64,000 nucleotides of DNA from assembly GCA_013399875.1 (NCBI GenBank), contig VXAZ01000447.1, positions 62,001 to 126,000 on the forward strand. Direction: 5' to 3'. The stretch's first letter is position 1; every line of letters begins with the position of its first letter. The notes under the pieces were generated by a model. That model made no database searches, was not told the DNA's origin, and saw only the letters and a program-made list of their open reading frames with translations. Source of the stretch: Gymnorhina tibicen (Eukaryota > Chordata > Aves > Passeriformes > Artamidae). This document shows positions 1 to 13,384 of the stretch, in pieces. The translations under genes were made by a program, and so were the position numbers.

Positions 1-36
1 CTATGTCTTTATAATCCTAGATTGTTGTGGGGGTTT

Positions 37-61
37 TGTTTTGTTTTGTTTTGTTTTGTTT
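37..61. repeat. (TTTTG)n pentanucleotide repeat
   Basis: About five copies of GTTTT near the left edge of the window. Confidence 0.85.
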
Positions 62-782
62 GGAATGACTGAAAGAAAAACCTGCTGCAGTTTGGTGGCA
101 GGAGCTATCAATGCAAGATTATCTTGGATTATATTCATGTGTGATGTCCTACAAAGGTTCACTTATTCTCTTGTGACCAAGGTAACATGTTCCACAGCAC
201 AGCAGACTGATGACAGCAGGAAGAAGGGATGCTCTGCTTCTTCCTGTGAAATATTTCTTCCTTTCTTGAAGGAATGCAGAATCCAGCTGAAATGTGAATG
301 GGGGACTTGCACCTTCCATCACAAAGAGATTGTTTTGTGGGCCTGGGGCTCTTCTTTGTTTTATTCTTTTAAAGTAAACAAGCTCCAGGCATCCACACAA
401 TATCACTTCAGGTTAGAAAAGAGAAAAAAAACTCAGAAAAAAACCCCCAACCAACCAACCAAAAAAAACACCACACAAACAAAAAAGGTGCAAAAACTCC
501 ACAGATGCTAGTGCCTTGCCCTGCTGATGTGGCATGGACAGCACCAATCTGACCAGACCATCATGGGAGTGAGACATGTTGGCCAAAAGGTGTCCAAGCC
601 AACATGTTCTCACTTCCCAGAGGGATGAGCTTTGTGCCAAGCTGTGTTGTTTGGAAACATGATGGTGGTATCAGCAACACTGAACCTTTCCTTTTTCCTG
701 TTACCCCCCTGCCCTTGGTCTTGGTGCTAAGATATCTCTAGAACCGTTGCTGCTAGTTGATAGCTTTTCATTTATATATAAA

Positions 783-798
783 TATATATATATATATA
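783..798. repeat. (TA)n dinucleotide repeat
   Basis: Eight TA units inside a longer AT-rich stretch (770-830). Confidence 0.85.
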
Positions 799-3700
799 AT
801 ATTATTTTATTTTTTAAACTTTTTTGTTTGTTTTCAATGGAGATGTAGCATGTTTGGAACCGATCTCTCTTTGAGTCACTTTCACTGCCAGGGTTCACGC
901 ACTGTCTTCCCCAGGAAAACACACACTTCTACCTAGGTCTCACTCACCTCCTGCTAACCCCTTTGCCTTCAGCAGAACTTCACAGCCAGCACTGGCAGAG
1001 GTGTGCAGCCAAGCCACTACGGACTGGTTCAGCTTTCAGACCCCACAGGAACAGCTAGACTGATGTTGGTCAGGGTTTTGGAAGTGTTTGCCTCTGTCCC
1101 TCTGGGACTGAGGAGAGACTGAGCCCACCCAAAGCACGAGTGGTGGCCTGTCCTCGTGTCCTGACACTGCCCTTTCGCTGTAAAACAGGGCCTTTCAGTC
1201 AGATGGTCCGAGCGGAGCAGAGCGGACCCTGTGAATTCAGCAGTGAGGGCTGGTCAGGCCAGCCGGCGAGGGCTGGTCAGCACCCTCTGTAGCACTTACC
1301 CCTTGCCTTACCTCTGACAGCATGTGCAGCCTGAGGCTGGCTCAGGCAGGAGAGGGCACCTGCGCCAGGGCCACCCACCTGCTGCCAAACTGCCGCCAGG
1401 GGTGCGGGCGCTGGGTGCTCTTCCTTGTGGTCCTCATGGAAATGTCACAAGCTAGGTCAGGGCATCACTCAGCTGCAACACAGGAGCAATGATATGACAC
1501 ACCTAGCAAGCATGAAAAATGGCTTTGTTTTCATGTTTTCCTGTATTTCCTTAGAAACGATGTGATCAAATTGATGCATTCATCTAGCAGAGTAAAAATT
1601 AAACTGGAAACCCTCTGCCAGCTGTGCAGACTTGGGTGGTTGTTTGCCTGACCATAAAGTAGGGACCTCTATACACAAGGTGCTCGTAGCCCTCCAGGCC
1701 TGGTGAATTGGCTTTGCTCAGGGTGCTGCCACAAAGCTCACGGAGCCGCTGCCTGCCAGGGAGGTGGCAGGCTTCCTCCCTTTTTAAAGCTTGAGGAGAT
1801 GTAAAAAGATAGAAAAATTGCTGCTCCGTTAGTTTCTGACTGGAGATGGGCAAGGTGAACATAGATGAAAGCATAGAACTCCATAGCTCTTTGTGGGCGG
1901 AGGGCAAAAATCACCTGCCTTTCTGTTTGCAGTAGCAAAAGCTCCTTGGCACAGAGGCCCATCAAAGTGCCTGGCCCACATGGAGGGAAGGAACATTTGG
2001 GGACAGTCCCCAGACACCTTTGGAGAGAGGAATGCTCCCCCAGGGCTTGTGCTGAGCAGCCCAAGAGGCCTGTTTACAACTCCTGATCCAAGCCTCCTAA
2101 CTTTTGCCACTGGGGAGGAAATGGGAAGGTAAAAGCTGCCAGAGGCCTGTTCAGAAATTATTCTTCCAATTTGTCACTCCTTCCCTTTGGTTCACTTGCA
2201 AATCCTGCTCTCATCAGTGGCACCTTTCACCGGCAGCTCTTATTTCTAATAGTGTAGCAAAATGTGCAGCGTGTGGTGTTTTTTCTCCGGCACCCAGCTG
2301 ACACAGGCAGAGCACTTGTTTCTTTAGCAAATAACTTTGCTTGCAAACGATGATTCCCTGCCACTGGATGTTGTGGGTACCCGTGATGGGAAAGGTCAGA
2401 GATCCCTTACATTGGTGACAGGGATAGACAAGAGCTTGGCAGAGCAGATGGCCCAGCCCAGCCCATCCAACACAATTCCCTGTTACCTGCACATCAGAAA
2501 ATAAACCTGGCCTTTGTCCTAGGGTAATGCAGGTGCTTTGCAAGCTCTCCCTCCAGGTTTACCTGCCTGTCTCAGATCTGTAGCTCTTACTTTCATGGAT
2601 AGTCTGTGGATGGAAACATGACTATCATCATAGACAAGATAGGGAGGAGGGAAGAATACCAATGCAAAGCACCCTTGGCTTCCCAGGGCTCCCCAGCCTT
2701 TCCCAGAAGCAGGTGCATTTCTGTGCTCTGTTTAGCTGGGCCCATCCTGGTGGCAGTGAGGCCAGGAGGCAGCAGCAGGCATGGGGAGGGCTCAGCGGGG
2801 TGCTGAGGGAGGCCTCCGTGGCTCCAAGGTTGCCATGCGTTGGGTTTAATCAAGGCCTTTCCTGCTATGCTGAGAGAGCGAGAGGAGTTGTTTTGAATGT
2901 GTTGCTCACAGCATCTTGAACTGGTTAGGCTGCAAAGACAGAGGGTTCAGTTTCTCTCCCCTGAGCTCTTTATTGTCTCCTTCCCCTGCATCTTAGCTAT
3001 GGCATCTGACTGTGAATAATGCACACTTCTCCAGGCCCTCGGGTTTGTATTTCTAGCCTGTGGGATTTTCGGTTGCTAATTTCCCTTCCCCACTTTTTGC
3101 TCAGGCTCCTTGCCTCTTTTACCCTGCTGTGAAGCAGAAATCTGTGAAGCACATTTAGACATGTCCTTCTGCAGGGCTCACTGGTGTCTGCAGGGATCCG
3201 GGCCCTCCAGCCACGAGACCGACCTCAGCAGGGATAATCCTCACAAGAGACCAAAGCTCTTCCCATACCAGCAAAAGCACGTGGAAGTTACGGGGGCTGC
3301 GAGGGGACGCGGTGGGCAGCGTCCTCTTGTGTTGTCTGCCTTGGGTCTTGAGCCAGCTGCAGCGATGTCCCCCGTGCTGGTCACGCTTTTGCTGGTATGA
3401 CTGTTCAGACATGATTCAGGCTCGGTCCATCTCTTTCTCAGCACAAACTCAACCAGATGGCCCATGGGGTCTTTGGCGTTCCCCCTCCTTTCTTATCTCA
3501 TGAGGGTTGCTGTTTGTTTGACCGGTGCCCAGACAGCTGGCTTGCAAATAAGCAGCAACAGCGTCTGCTTTTGCAGATTCCCCTCTCAGCCCTGTCAAAA
3601 GAGGTCTTAAAAGCAGAGAAATGGTACGTTAATCCCCCAGCCACTGTATCCAATGCAGTAATGCCTATGCAATTCCTGTCTCCCTTGGAGACACGTATGA

Positions 3701-6077
3701 TGTGTGTGCATGTAAGCTAGTGTATGTATACAGTACATATGCATATGGTCTATATATTGTATATACGCACATCCCAGTACATATACACACAGTACAAAAG
3801 ATTAAAATCACATGCTTATATATCTATAAATGAAATCCTATATATTTATATATTTCTATGTTTTCGATAGATATAAAGATATAATATAGAGATAGACTCA
3901 ACCACCCTTGTGTAAGGCTGGCCCTGTGTTCTAGCACAAGGCACGTAACACTGAAGATTTTGGACTTTAAGATGGTTTTAGCCATACACTGAGGCCTACA
4001 TTTACATGTATAGCACTCTATGGAGAGGGGCTTGGCTGTGTTTAGGGCAAGGGGTTTCCTTGCTGGCATGTTAACCAAGTGATAAATAAGGTTTGTTTAA
4101 TGGGGGAATGTCTTGGTAGGGGAAAATGCTTGAGTGTCCTCCCAAGAAAGCCTCTTGCTGAGGTCCTGTGTGTTCACACTTGGACAGATACATATCCCAC
4201 CCTCATATGCACTTTTGTCTCTCTGCATGGATGCGGTTGGCAACTGCGGGCACTGGTGCCGTGGAAACGTGGCTTTTTGCTGTTCTGCCTGGCATTCCTC
4301 AGCAGTCGCTGGCACACTGCCAGGGAGACCCTGCGCTGGCTGGCGCTCACGCAGCACCAGCGAGAGCGTGGGTGCGCTTGCAGGCATCGGTTGGTGACAC
4401 AGCCATGGCGCTGGGATAACGGCAGCAGGAGAGCCAGGGCGTCACTGAGTGAAGGAAGGATTACAGCCATGCAGTTGCAGTGGCAGGGATGGTGTATGGA
4501 GCTGGAATAGTGCAAACGAGAAGGAACCGTGAAGTCGGAGTGATAAGGATGAGAGCGTGTGATCCCCATTGGGAAGGCACATTCAGCTCTGTTGGGTCAG
4601 GCTGGCCGCTGTTCTGCTGCAGGAGCCACTCCGCTCCCTCAGGTCTCACAGCTGCTCCTCAGCCCGTGAGCAGCCTGCCTGGCCAGGGGCCCAGGGAGGC
4701 TTTCTGGAGGAAAGGGAATGGTGTGATTGTACGGAAGACATGGTCAGTGTCGCATGTGTGCCTTTGGGCCCCAGCGTACAGCGTTTGGACCTTGCCAGGC
4801 TGAAGCACCAAAGGGTGCAGCCCTCTTAGCCTGCCCATGCAAAGAGACACCCGTTTTCCCATGACCAGCATTTCCATGCTGGGATGGGGGTGGATCTGGG
4901 CAGTGAATTAGCCCTCCCTGAATATCTGCTGATGCCTGTGGGATGGACAGCTGTCTCATCCCTCCATCCCTCCATTTACACAGCCACTCGCAGGACAGTA
5001 GCCCTGCTGCATCCTGAAGCCTTTGGCTGACACCTGAGAGGACCTGAGAGGTGCCTCTGGCCGGTCTGGCAGCAGGTGGTCAGTCAGTAAGCTGCTTCCC
5101 CACAAGGGTTGGAGGGAAAGTGTGGAGGTTTGCCTTTGCAGCTCTGCATCAGGCCTGGCACCCACTGCACTCCTTGCCGTTTGTTTTATTTGTTGGCTTC
5201 GGTTGGGAGGAGGGCGAGTTTTAATTCCGACATCCGAATGGCTCGTTACACTGGTATTGCATGAGCAGACGCTGTGCAAGCTGCCCCCAAGCCCTGTCAC
5301 ACACCTCAGTGCTCTCTCCCAGGCCTCTCTCCTCCACACAACTGGTAATCCACCTCAGCCGCCCCTGCCTGGCGGCGGCTCCCCGCTCTGCCGCAGCATC
5401 TCAGCCGCGCAGCACTGGCGGGGAGCTCTCGGCACCTGTTCCTCACAAACCTCAGAGACAGTTTTCTCACTCCCAGCCCCCTCCTTCCGAAGCCACTGAC
5501 ACTTGTGTAAGCCCAGCCCGCGGCCTCGCCTCCCACCCGCCCTGCTGGTGGGGCTGCCGCCCGGCGAGGGGCTCCCATGCACTGCACCTCATGTCGAATA
5601 AGCTCGCTGGGCTACACAGGGGAACCATGTCTCATATGCTGTAATGTCCCAAATGCTACAGGAGGGCTACGGAGTTTTCTGCCAGTCATGGCATCCTCAT
5701 AGACTCACCCGACAGTTAGCAAAAATGCATTTCTACTTCCAGAAAACGAGGTTTTGTCTCAAACCTCTCCGTGTCCACATCCAAGCACAGCCCTGCTGAA
5801 CTGTTTCAAGCAATCTCTCACCCACACACTCACCCACCACACACACATATGAAATGAGAGAAAAATATCTAGACGTCTATTACTACATATGTATTAATAT
5901 GTTAATATCACTCTTTTGGAGACATTAAAATGTTATTACTTTACAGACTATGCTTTATAGTACCTGTGTGAAAGGACCTAGGACACTGGATACGAATAGA
6001 GCTATGTTGATATATCATAGTATGTACACGAGAACTTTCCTTTTGTCATATTATCCTTGTAATGTAAAATGATTGTT

Positions 6078-6083
6078 AATAAA
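6078..6083 (+). terminator. Candidate plus-strand poly(A) signal
   Basis: AATAAA in tgattgttaataaaaaaa, after AT-rich sequence and followed by the G/T-rich caagttgggttgc and tgttcttggagg, a good match to a cleavage and polyadenylation site. Confidence 0.5.
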
Positions 6084-9000
6084 AAAAAATTTAAATTTAT
6101 CAAGTTGGGTTGCTAATTCTTTAAATTGTTCTTGGAGGTTAATGTCATTTTGCCAGACCAAGGGCATCTAAGCTGATGCACTCCCCTTTCCCCAAGCCCG
6201 GGACTGTAAGGAGCAGATCCAGTGCTGATTAATCCAGAAGGGTCAGTTGCAGCCCCTTGACATCCTCACCTTGGTGAGCAGGTCCAGCATGTCCTGTGAT
6301 GGAGCTGCATCGTTTCCCCATGGGCTGGGTTATCCCGGTGCTGTACCAAGACTGCAGCAGGCAGACCAGGAGCTGGCACCTCCCAGCAGCCCAGGGTTGC
6401 TCTGGGTCAGCACTGGCGCAGCTGTGTCAGCACATGCTATTTTTGGGTAGGGATGCAGAGTGGGTGCCCTTGAGGCTCTGCGCTCCCTTTCTGGTCAGGT
6501 AGAGTGGCGTTATCGTTTGCTTTGGTGTGGTGGGCTGGGCTTGTAATGTTCATTGACAAAACTTCACATATATGCCTGGTTTTGTTTGAAGGATAGAGAG
6601 ACTTTTCCTGAGCTCTAAATGCTCTAAATCAAGGGGAAGCTGGGCTTTTTCTATTCTTTAAAGAGAGGGCTGGCTTAACTTTGGATTCTACTTCTTTGAC
6701 ACTGGGCTTGCAGTTGATTGACTAAAGGTGCAACTTTTAAAACAGTTCAATGTAATAAGAGTAATTTTGTACATGGAGAGTCTTATATCTGCTAAATCAT
6801 TGTGGGCAAGAGAGCCAACCTCTGAAATAAGTACATGTCCATGGATTAGCCCTGGGCTGGGGGTTGTGTTTGCTGACCAAACAGCTGAAAACATTGCCTC
6901 CATGGGCTGAGTCCAGCTGCCGCTGGGGATACATCTCACAGCAAAGGCACCGCTTTTGCCCGGAAACCACAAAACTGGAGGGTGATCCTTCCTTCACTGT
7001 GGCTCAGGTTTGCATGGCAGTGGAAGCAGCAACAACCTTGCAAAGGTTTAGTCCATCCCTGGGTGACAGCTGTAGCTAGAGAGAAACATAGGCAGAAAAC
7101 AAAGCCCTCCCAGCACAGTTGCTTGCTCAACTGTAAATGTGTCCATGTGGCAGTGGAGGGAAGCAGAAAACGCAGGAGCAAGCTGTGCAGCTGACGGTGT
7201 AGATCCTGGGTGTGGCACTGCATACTGTGAGTGTTGATACTGATAGTATTGCTGAGCTTCAGTATGGAGGGATGGAAGCATCAACAGGACTGGCTCTTTA
7301 ATCAGGTCTGAAGGAGTCCCAGTTTTCCAGTTGGTCCTGGGAATGGATACCAGTGGATAAGCAAGTGTTAGATGCAGTGGGTGAGCAGTTTACCCCTCTA
7401 GCAAAGGTTTAATGCAATGGGTACTTATGGTATGAAAAGGGGTTTGCTCCCTGTTGGGGCTCCATGTTTATGTGGGTGCTCATAATCTTGGGCTTTAACC
7501 TGATGCCCAGCTGTGTTGTTCCGGAGGCTGTTCAGGTTGCAGGCTGCCAGTGCCACACCACTTGCCAGTCCTTGCAAAGGAAGGGAAATTTGGGTGGAAA
7601 TTCTGGCTTTGAGTGAGATCTGGGCTTGGAGGGCTCTGAGCCCAGGGGACCCATCAATCCCCACAGGTAAAGGGCTGTGCAGAAATTTGGGGTTCAGAGT
7701 GAATGCCTCCAAATTTTAAAGGAGAGTAGCCACAGGGGCTAGAAGTGAATGGCAGTTTCTAGGCTGAGAAGTGCCAAGAGCCCCAAATTAGTCACCCAAT
7801 AGGTCCAATAGGAAAGGTTGTTTTACTGACTTCCTTGACATCCACTTCATCGAGCAGTCCACATACTACACACAGTTTGTCATTTTCTGGCAGCTTTCAC
7901 TGTAGGGATTTAAAATTGCATATTTTTGAGCACTAAGCAAGCTCAGAAAATCCTGGTGGTTGTCAGGGCTTAGCTTCAGTTGGGTTTCCTGGGCATCTGT
8001 CAGTCAGCACTGAAAACCTCATCTCTGGGGTTTTTGCCTTTGCTGGACAATTGACAGCATGAAAGCAGGACAATACTTCACTTTCAGCAGCTCAACCACA
8101 TGTAAAGAGCCAGAGCTGCTTGTGAAATGCATTGCTGCATTGTAATTAATTTCCTACAGGCAGTTTTGTGCTGGGGACTCTTGTTAGTCACCCTTGGCAG
8201 TGATCAGCCTCCTTGCTGGTAACTTCAAGCCAAGGACTTAAAAGCAAGATCCCTTCAAGCAAATTGCACAATCTGAGTTTTTGTCAGGAAGGGAAGCTTG
8301 CACAAATTCATCTGATCTAGGGCTAAAGGTGCCCTTCATTTTTAGGACCACTGATTCTCATGTCAGTATGAGTGAAAAGGAAATTGAAAAATTCCTCTGC
8401 GATGGTTGTCATAGCATTAAAGCCTGACACGCACTTCCCCAGCTCTGCTGGTGTCCTGGATATGCTCCATGGAGATGGCTGTTGTTAGCAGCTGGCGCTA
8501 GAAACTTCATTTAGCAAAAAAACCGAACATGTTTCTTCCTGGAAGCAGGAGGTGTGGAGCCTATGATGCCAAGAGCTTGCAGGCATAACCAGAGGGGGTT
8601 TGCTTCCTGGGGCCTGTCTTCCCTATCTGACTCTCCTGAGGCGGAAGGAAAAGCACAGGCAGCTGAGCTCATGGGTGGGTTTAAAGAGGTGCCCCCCAAG
8701 ATGTTTAAATCAGAGGGCAGAGGCAGGTGTCTGGGCAGTGCCAGGTGCAGCTCTGCAGTGGCACAGAGCAGCGGGCACAGGGGACCAGAGGCTGTTTCTG
8801 GCAGAGCTGTCGCCATACGCCACACGAATGGAGCCACAGCTCATTTACAACAAGGCTCTAAAAATATCTGCTGGATAATCAAAGGCTCCCACAGCACAGC
8901 ATATGTGCTAGCTAGACTTTTTGACTCTCTGAAGTCCCCTGTTTGAAGTTGTTTTGATCAAGGAGAAAAACAAGTGTGCTGTCTGCATGACTGCCAGACA

Positions 9001-10898
9001 CCCTATTTCTGAGGACACTGTTGGTACCTCTGGAGGCACACAGGGGTGGGAGAGCCTCGCAGACGTGCCAGGTCTGGGGTGTGGAGCCACGTGCAACAGA
9101 GGGTCAGGGGTTGCAGAGCTGCACTCCAGGCCACCACTGCACTTTGTGTTCAGGAGAGCTGTCTGGGGAACTGGGTAATGTGTTGGTTTTAGGTGTGACC
9201 TGTTTTCTCCGGGGCACCTTGGAGCCCTGTCCTCGCTGGGTTCATTCTATATTCAGTGATCACTAAGGGTTCAGGGAAGTGGAGGAACTGGCTGCAGACC
9301 TTCAGGACTAGCACTGGCAATGGCAGTGACATAGCTGCTGGATTAGGTGCTCCTGTCTCTTGGCAGACAGAGGATTACAGTCCCAGTTTAATTTTTAAAT
9401 ACCGTAGGGGGAAAAAAGCTTCTAATAAATCTGAAGTGACAATGAACAGCAGGGTTAAGACAAGAATGGTTCTGTGGCAGCTATTGCTGCTTTTCAATAC
9501 ACTGAGCTGGTAATTACTGGGTAACCCTGCGTGAATCCCCCAGGCAGGAAGGATTGTCCCTGGCAGATGCACCACCCATGTTCAACTCACTGTGCAGCAA
9601 AAATACAGCTTTTTCCTTTATTTCTGCAGCAAATTCTTCAGTGTCATCAGCCTCGCTGTGCAGCTGACAGGCACCCCTCTTTGCGAAGCCAGCAACAGCC
9701 TGGGGCTCTGCAGACTGGCTTTGTTTTTTCTCCTTGTGGTTTAACACTGACTGTGATGGGTGAGAGAGTGCCCCCAAACTGTCAGTGAGGTAAATACTTC
9801 CCACTCCTGCTCCAAAAATCTCTTTTCTTTTACTTTTATGTGCAGGATTTGATCTGTGTGTCTTGTTAGGAACCAGCTAATTCTGGTGATGGTATTAGGT
9901 CAGCCAAGTACGTTTTCCTCCTTATGAATGCATGGTTTACAGAGTATCATAAGCACTAACTTGAAAGTACTGAGATTGGCAAAAAACAAAATTAAAAAAA
10001 CCCCAAAATTCACTTCTTAGTTTTGTTTCAGAGATGGAGCCAGCCTTCTGGAAAGAACCTGGTTCCCAGATCCCATTCTCTAATCTCCTTGCAGCTGCTG
10101 GAAAACCTTTAGAGCTTTGTTTAGCTGCCACCTTGATGAAAAAGCCAATAGATTTCCTGTGCTTGCCCAGGATAGGACTCTATTGCTGACTGCTCCCCTT
10201 CTCATGGTACACCCATCCCTTGATGAGACCCTTCAGAGCATCTTCTGTTTTCTCATCCCAGCACTCTGTGCCCCTGACATGAGCTGCAAGCAGTGGGGAC
10301 TTACTGTAGAGTAAACAATGCAGACACAGCGTTGGTACAGCTCGGAATTATTTACTTGCAGTGTTTTACATGTTGTGCTGTAATATTAGACACAATGGCT
10401 GAGCATCATGCTCTGGTTTTGTGCTTTGGATTGTGAGAACAATATAGAGTCTTGACAAACAATTTCTGGCTCTGTACAATAAACACACTGGGACACTAAA
10501 GGACCAAGTAAGCAGAAAAGCCCCCTCATGCTGGAGGCCACAAATCACTATTTCACTTTGCTACTATTCTTGTGCATATTGGAAACAGAAGAAATATGAA
10601 GTGTCGAGTGTTACTATTTACTCATCATGCTTATCTTTCAACAAATGAACCAAATACATTTTAATACCTAGTTAAATTCTGAAACACATAAAAATGTTGT
10701 CGGAGCTCTGTCCTTCAATTCAATCAGACATCAAACTGACCTTCAAAAGAGTGCAAGAAGCATGGTCCAAGCCACTTTAACTTCCAGCTCTTATTAAACA
10801 TCATTGTAGTCAACTCATCTCAGATATCAGGAAAATTTGGGCAAACCTTGGGCTGTATTTCTAGAGCCCGAACTACAACCTGCTTCATTTTGGAAAAC

Positions 10899-10919
10899 AA
10901 AAAAAAAAAAAAAAAAAAA
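10899..10919. repeat. A21 homopolymer
   Basis: Run of 21 adenines. No retrocopy or SINE body is recognisable upstream of it. Confidence 0.9.
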
Positions 10920-13128
10920 GAGTGGTTTTGAACACTACTGCCAGATAATACTGATGACAGATGCTAGCAAAATGCAAGGTACAGCTGTTCAAGGTGTTGA
11001 AAGCCCATCAGTACCTGGGAGAATAGTTGAGCCTGAAAATTTTCCCAGTCCTGTTGAAGGGAATTTTCCATTACTTTCTGATGTATTACCTCTTCCGATG
11101 TATTACCTTACCTCTTTGCAAAGCAAACATGTTTCTTATCACCATGCAAGGATATTTGGGACAATAATTGAGGGGAAAACTCTGCACTGAAAAAATGTTA
11201 CCCTTACAGGGCGCCAGCTGTAACCACTCCCCTTACAACTGGGGGAGGGTGCTGAGGGTAGTAATGAGTCTAAAACATCCCAGGGACTTTAGTGACTATT
11301 GATGATTTGTGCTTATTAATCCTTCTACTCTAGGACAAATTGCTTAAAATCAAACTACATAATTTTTGGGGAAGAAGATCTAGCTCTGAGGGCAGGTTGA
11401 GGCAAAACAACATATGGCTACAGTCTATATTTTAACAGAGGAACTCCTTGATGTAGTCACAGGTCATTTCCTCTGGCCTCTCAGTCCCCTCCTCTGAGCA
11501 GAGGCCACATCAGGAGACCACCTTTCCCAGGCAAAGCTGTGTACAATAGCAGAGCTGCATTCCTCAGGCTATTTTACAGTAATCAGGTTGTTTGGGTTTT
11601 GTCACTGGATGAAGGACTGTGAATCCCTGTCCATAAACTCAAACTCTGGCCTTTATTGAAAAGGATCATCCATTCTGATCAGGTAGACTTCCCCATGGGT
11701 CTTTTTTTTCTTTCCCCCTCCTTCCTTCCTCCCTACAGTATCTTAGCTTCCAGCTTCTTCATGTTAATGGTTACAGCAGGCAAAATAATCAGTCCAACCA
11801 CTGACTAGCCCCGGGGACTCTTGTGCCTGCTTTTGGTCACACATATAGCTTAGGAACATTAATTGCCATAACTGGGGTTTTTTGCTTCTTCTCCTATGGT
11901 GCAATTTATAAGCAGCATCCTTTAATTTAATACAAAGTGGTGCTTGCTAATACTCCTGCATTTTCAGCCTCAGGAGCTGAAAACCGTGGGTCTGTCTGGC
12001 TCCATCCTTATTGCATTTCTGTGATACTTTGAGAGCTCGAGTTGCTGAAGCCGGTTGATACAATAGCATTTCCGAATACTTCGGATTTATCTTCATGAGG
12101 TCGCCTACCACAACCATTCCCAGCCATTTGTCTGCTGGGACCGTTTAGCACCTCGGCCCTTGGGGTGCTGAGGCTCAGGGACACACAGGTATTGCTGCAC
12201 AGGCTGTTGGCAGGGATGAGGGCAGGGCCTGGGCAGACGCTGGAATGCGATGACACACAGCTCCTGTTAGCAGAGTTCAAAAGGCCGTGCTGGGCGTCCC
12301 TGCCCCTCGGGTACCACACGTACACAGCATTCCTGGTCCCCTTTACGTGCCCGCTGTCAGCTCCGGCGAGCGGCCGCCTCCTCCCAGGGACACCTGGCAG
12401 CCTTTGTTAAGGCTGTGCTGATGGCGAGGAGCATTCTTTCCAGGATAAAATGCCAGACAACACGAATAATCCAGCCGGGAAAGATGTATGCATTTTCACT
12501 CTTTCTCCCTTTCCCATTAAATCCCACTGCAACAAAGGAGGAAACAATGCCATTCATTAACACTGATGGCACCACTTTGCTCCTAAGACAGATTTGTGGT
12601 TAAGTTGTGGGTATTTTTCTGCTGTAAAAGAGGACATTGTTTTGCCATAGCTAAGTCAGATTCTGAGGATCCATGCTTTTAAATGCCATAGGACTGATAT
12701 CTATTACAGGGCGTGCCAGAATCACCAGGGCACAGGCAGATAGTGCTGTTTACAATCAGTCATCAAGATGTTATGAAAGGCTCAGTGAAACAAGCAGGAT
12801 GCAGAACTAGAGGAGTTGGCAGCACGGCAAATATTTGGCCCTTCAGGCTTTCCAGCGCCAGCCAAATAGCATCATACCGTGAAGTTATCCTTCTTATCAT
12901 TATCCCCCAAAAAATCACAGTGCTTCCTGGAACCTATATGTGGACTAGGCCAACATTCCAATAAATTCTGCACTTCTATGGAAATAATTATTCCAAACCT
13001 ATAGGCATATCTGCAGGCGAATCAAGATCACAGTAAGCATTAAGAATTCACTATCAACTAGACCCCTGTGTCCCATTTACTCACAGTATCCTACAGCTTT
13101 TTGTCAGTAAAAAAAACCACGTAGAGCA

Positions 13129-13152
13129 AAACAAGAAACTAGTTTCTTGTTT
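13129..13152. repeat. Perfect 24-bp palindrome
   Basis: AAACAAGAAACT followed directly by its reverse complement AGTTTCTTGTTT, without a spacer. The symmetry stops beyond these 12-base arms. Confidence 0.95.
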
Positions 13153-13384
13153 ACTTGACCTCTAGCCAATGGATCAATATCAGAGATTAAAACATTGGGT
13201 GTAAAATTCATGAGCATACTTAGCTTTTCTGTATGTCTGGTTGCTTAAAGCTGATTTTATTGCTCTCTTCAAAATAATCCTGTAACTCCTGGCTACACAA
13301 CCCACAAAAGGAAATAGTAGTGTAAAGAGAACAGTTTTTAGTGTGCATCAACACTGTCAGTATCTTCACAGCTCATAAGCATTG

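Larger units (their letters stand above)
1..6095 (+). other. Non-coding, possible 3' UTR of a gene to the left
   Basis: I found no exon with recognisable protein content here. The last 250 bases are AT-rich and end in a good plus-strand poly(A) site. In human the gene that converges on SYT13 is PRDM11, so this could be the end of its transcript; that is inference from recalled gene order, not seen in the sequence. The stretch also holds (TTTTG)n at 37-61, (TA)n at 783-798 and an AT/GT-rich microsatellite-like stretch at 3720-3900. Segments around 1200-1400 and 5340-5580 are GC-rich. Confidence 0.35.
6096..13384. other. Intergenic, nothing recognised
   Basis: No exon, RNA gene or sizeable transposon that I can support. 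It contains an A21 run at 10899-10919 and a perfect 24-bp palindrome at 13129-13152. Part of it may belong to an extended SYT13 3' UTR. Confidence 0.6.

Noticed and set aside
2606..3720. Overlapping open frames on both strands in 2.6-3.7 kb
   Set aside because: No recognisable protein content, and opposite-strand frames are equally open.
4079..4510. 143-codon open frame on the plus strand
   Set aside because: Overlapping frames on both strands are also open, so it reflects base composition; the translated sequence is not like any family.
10837..11190. 117-codon frame with a lysine run
   Set aside because: It reads through the A21 homopolymer; no other support.
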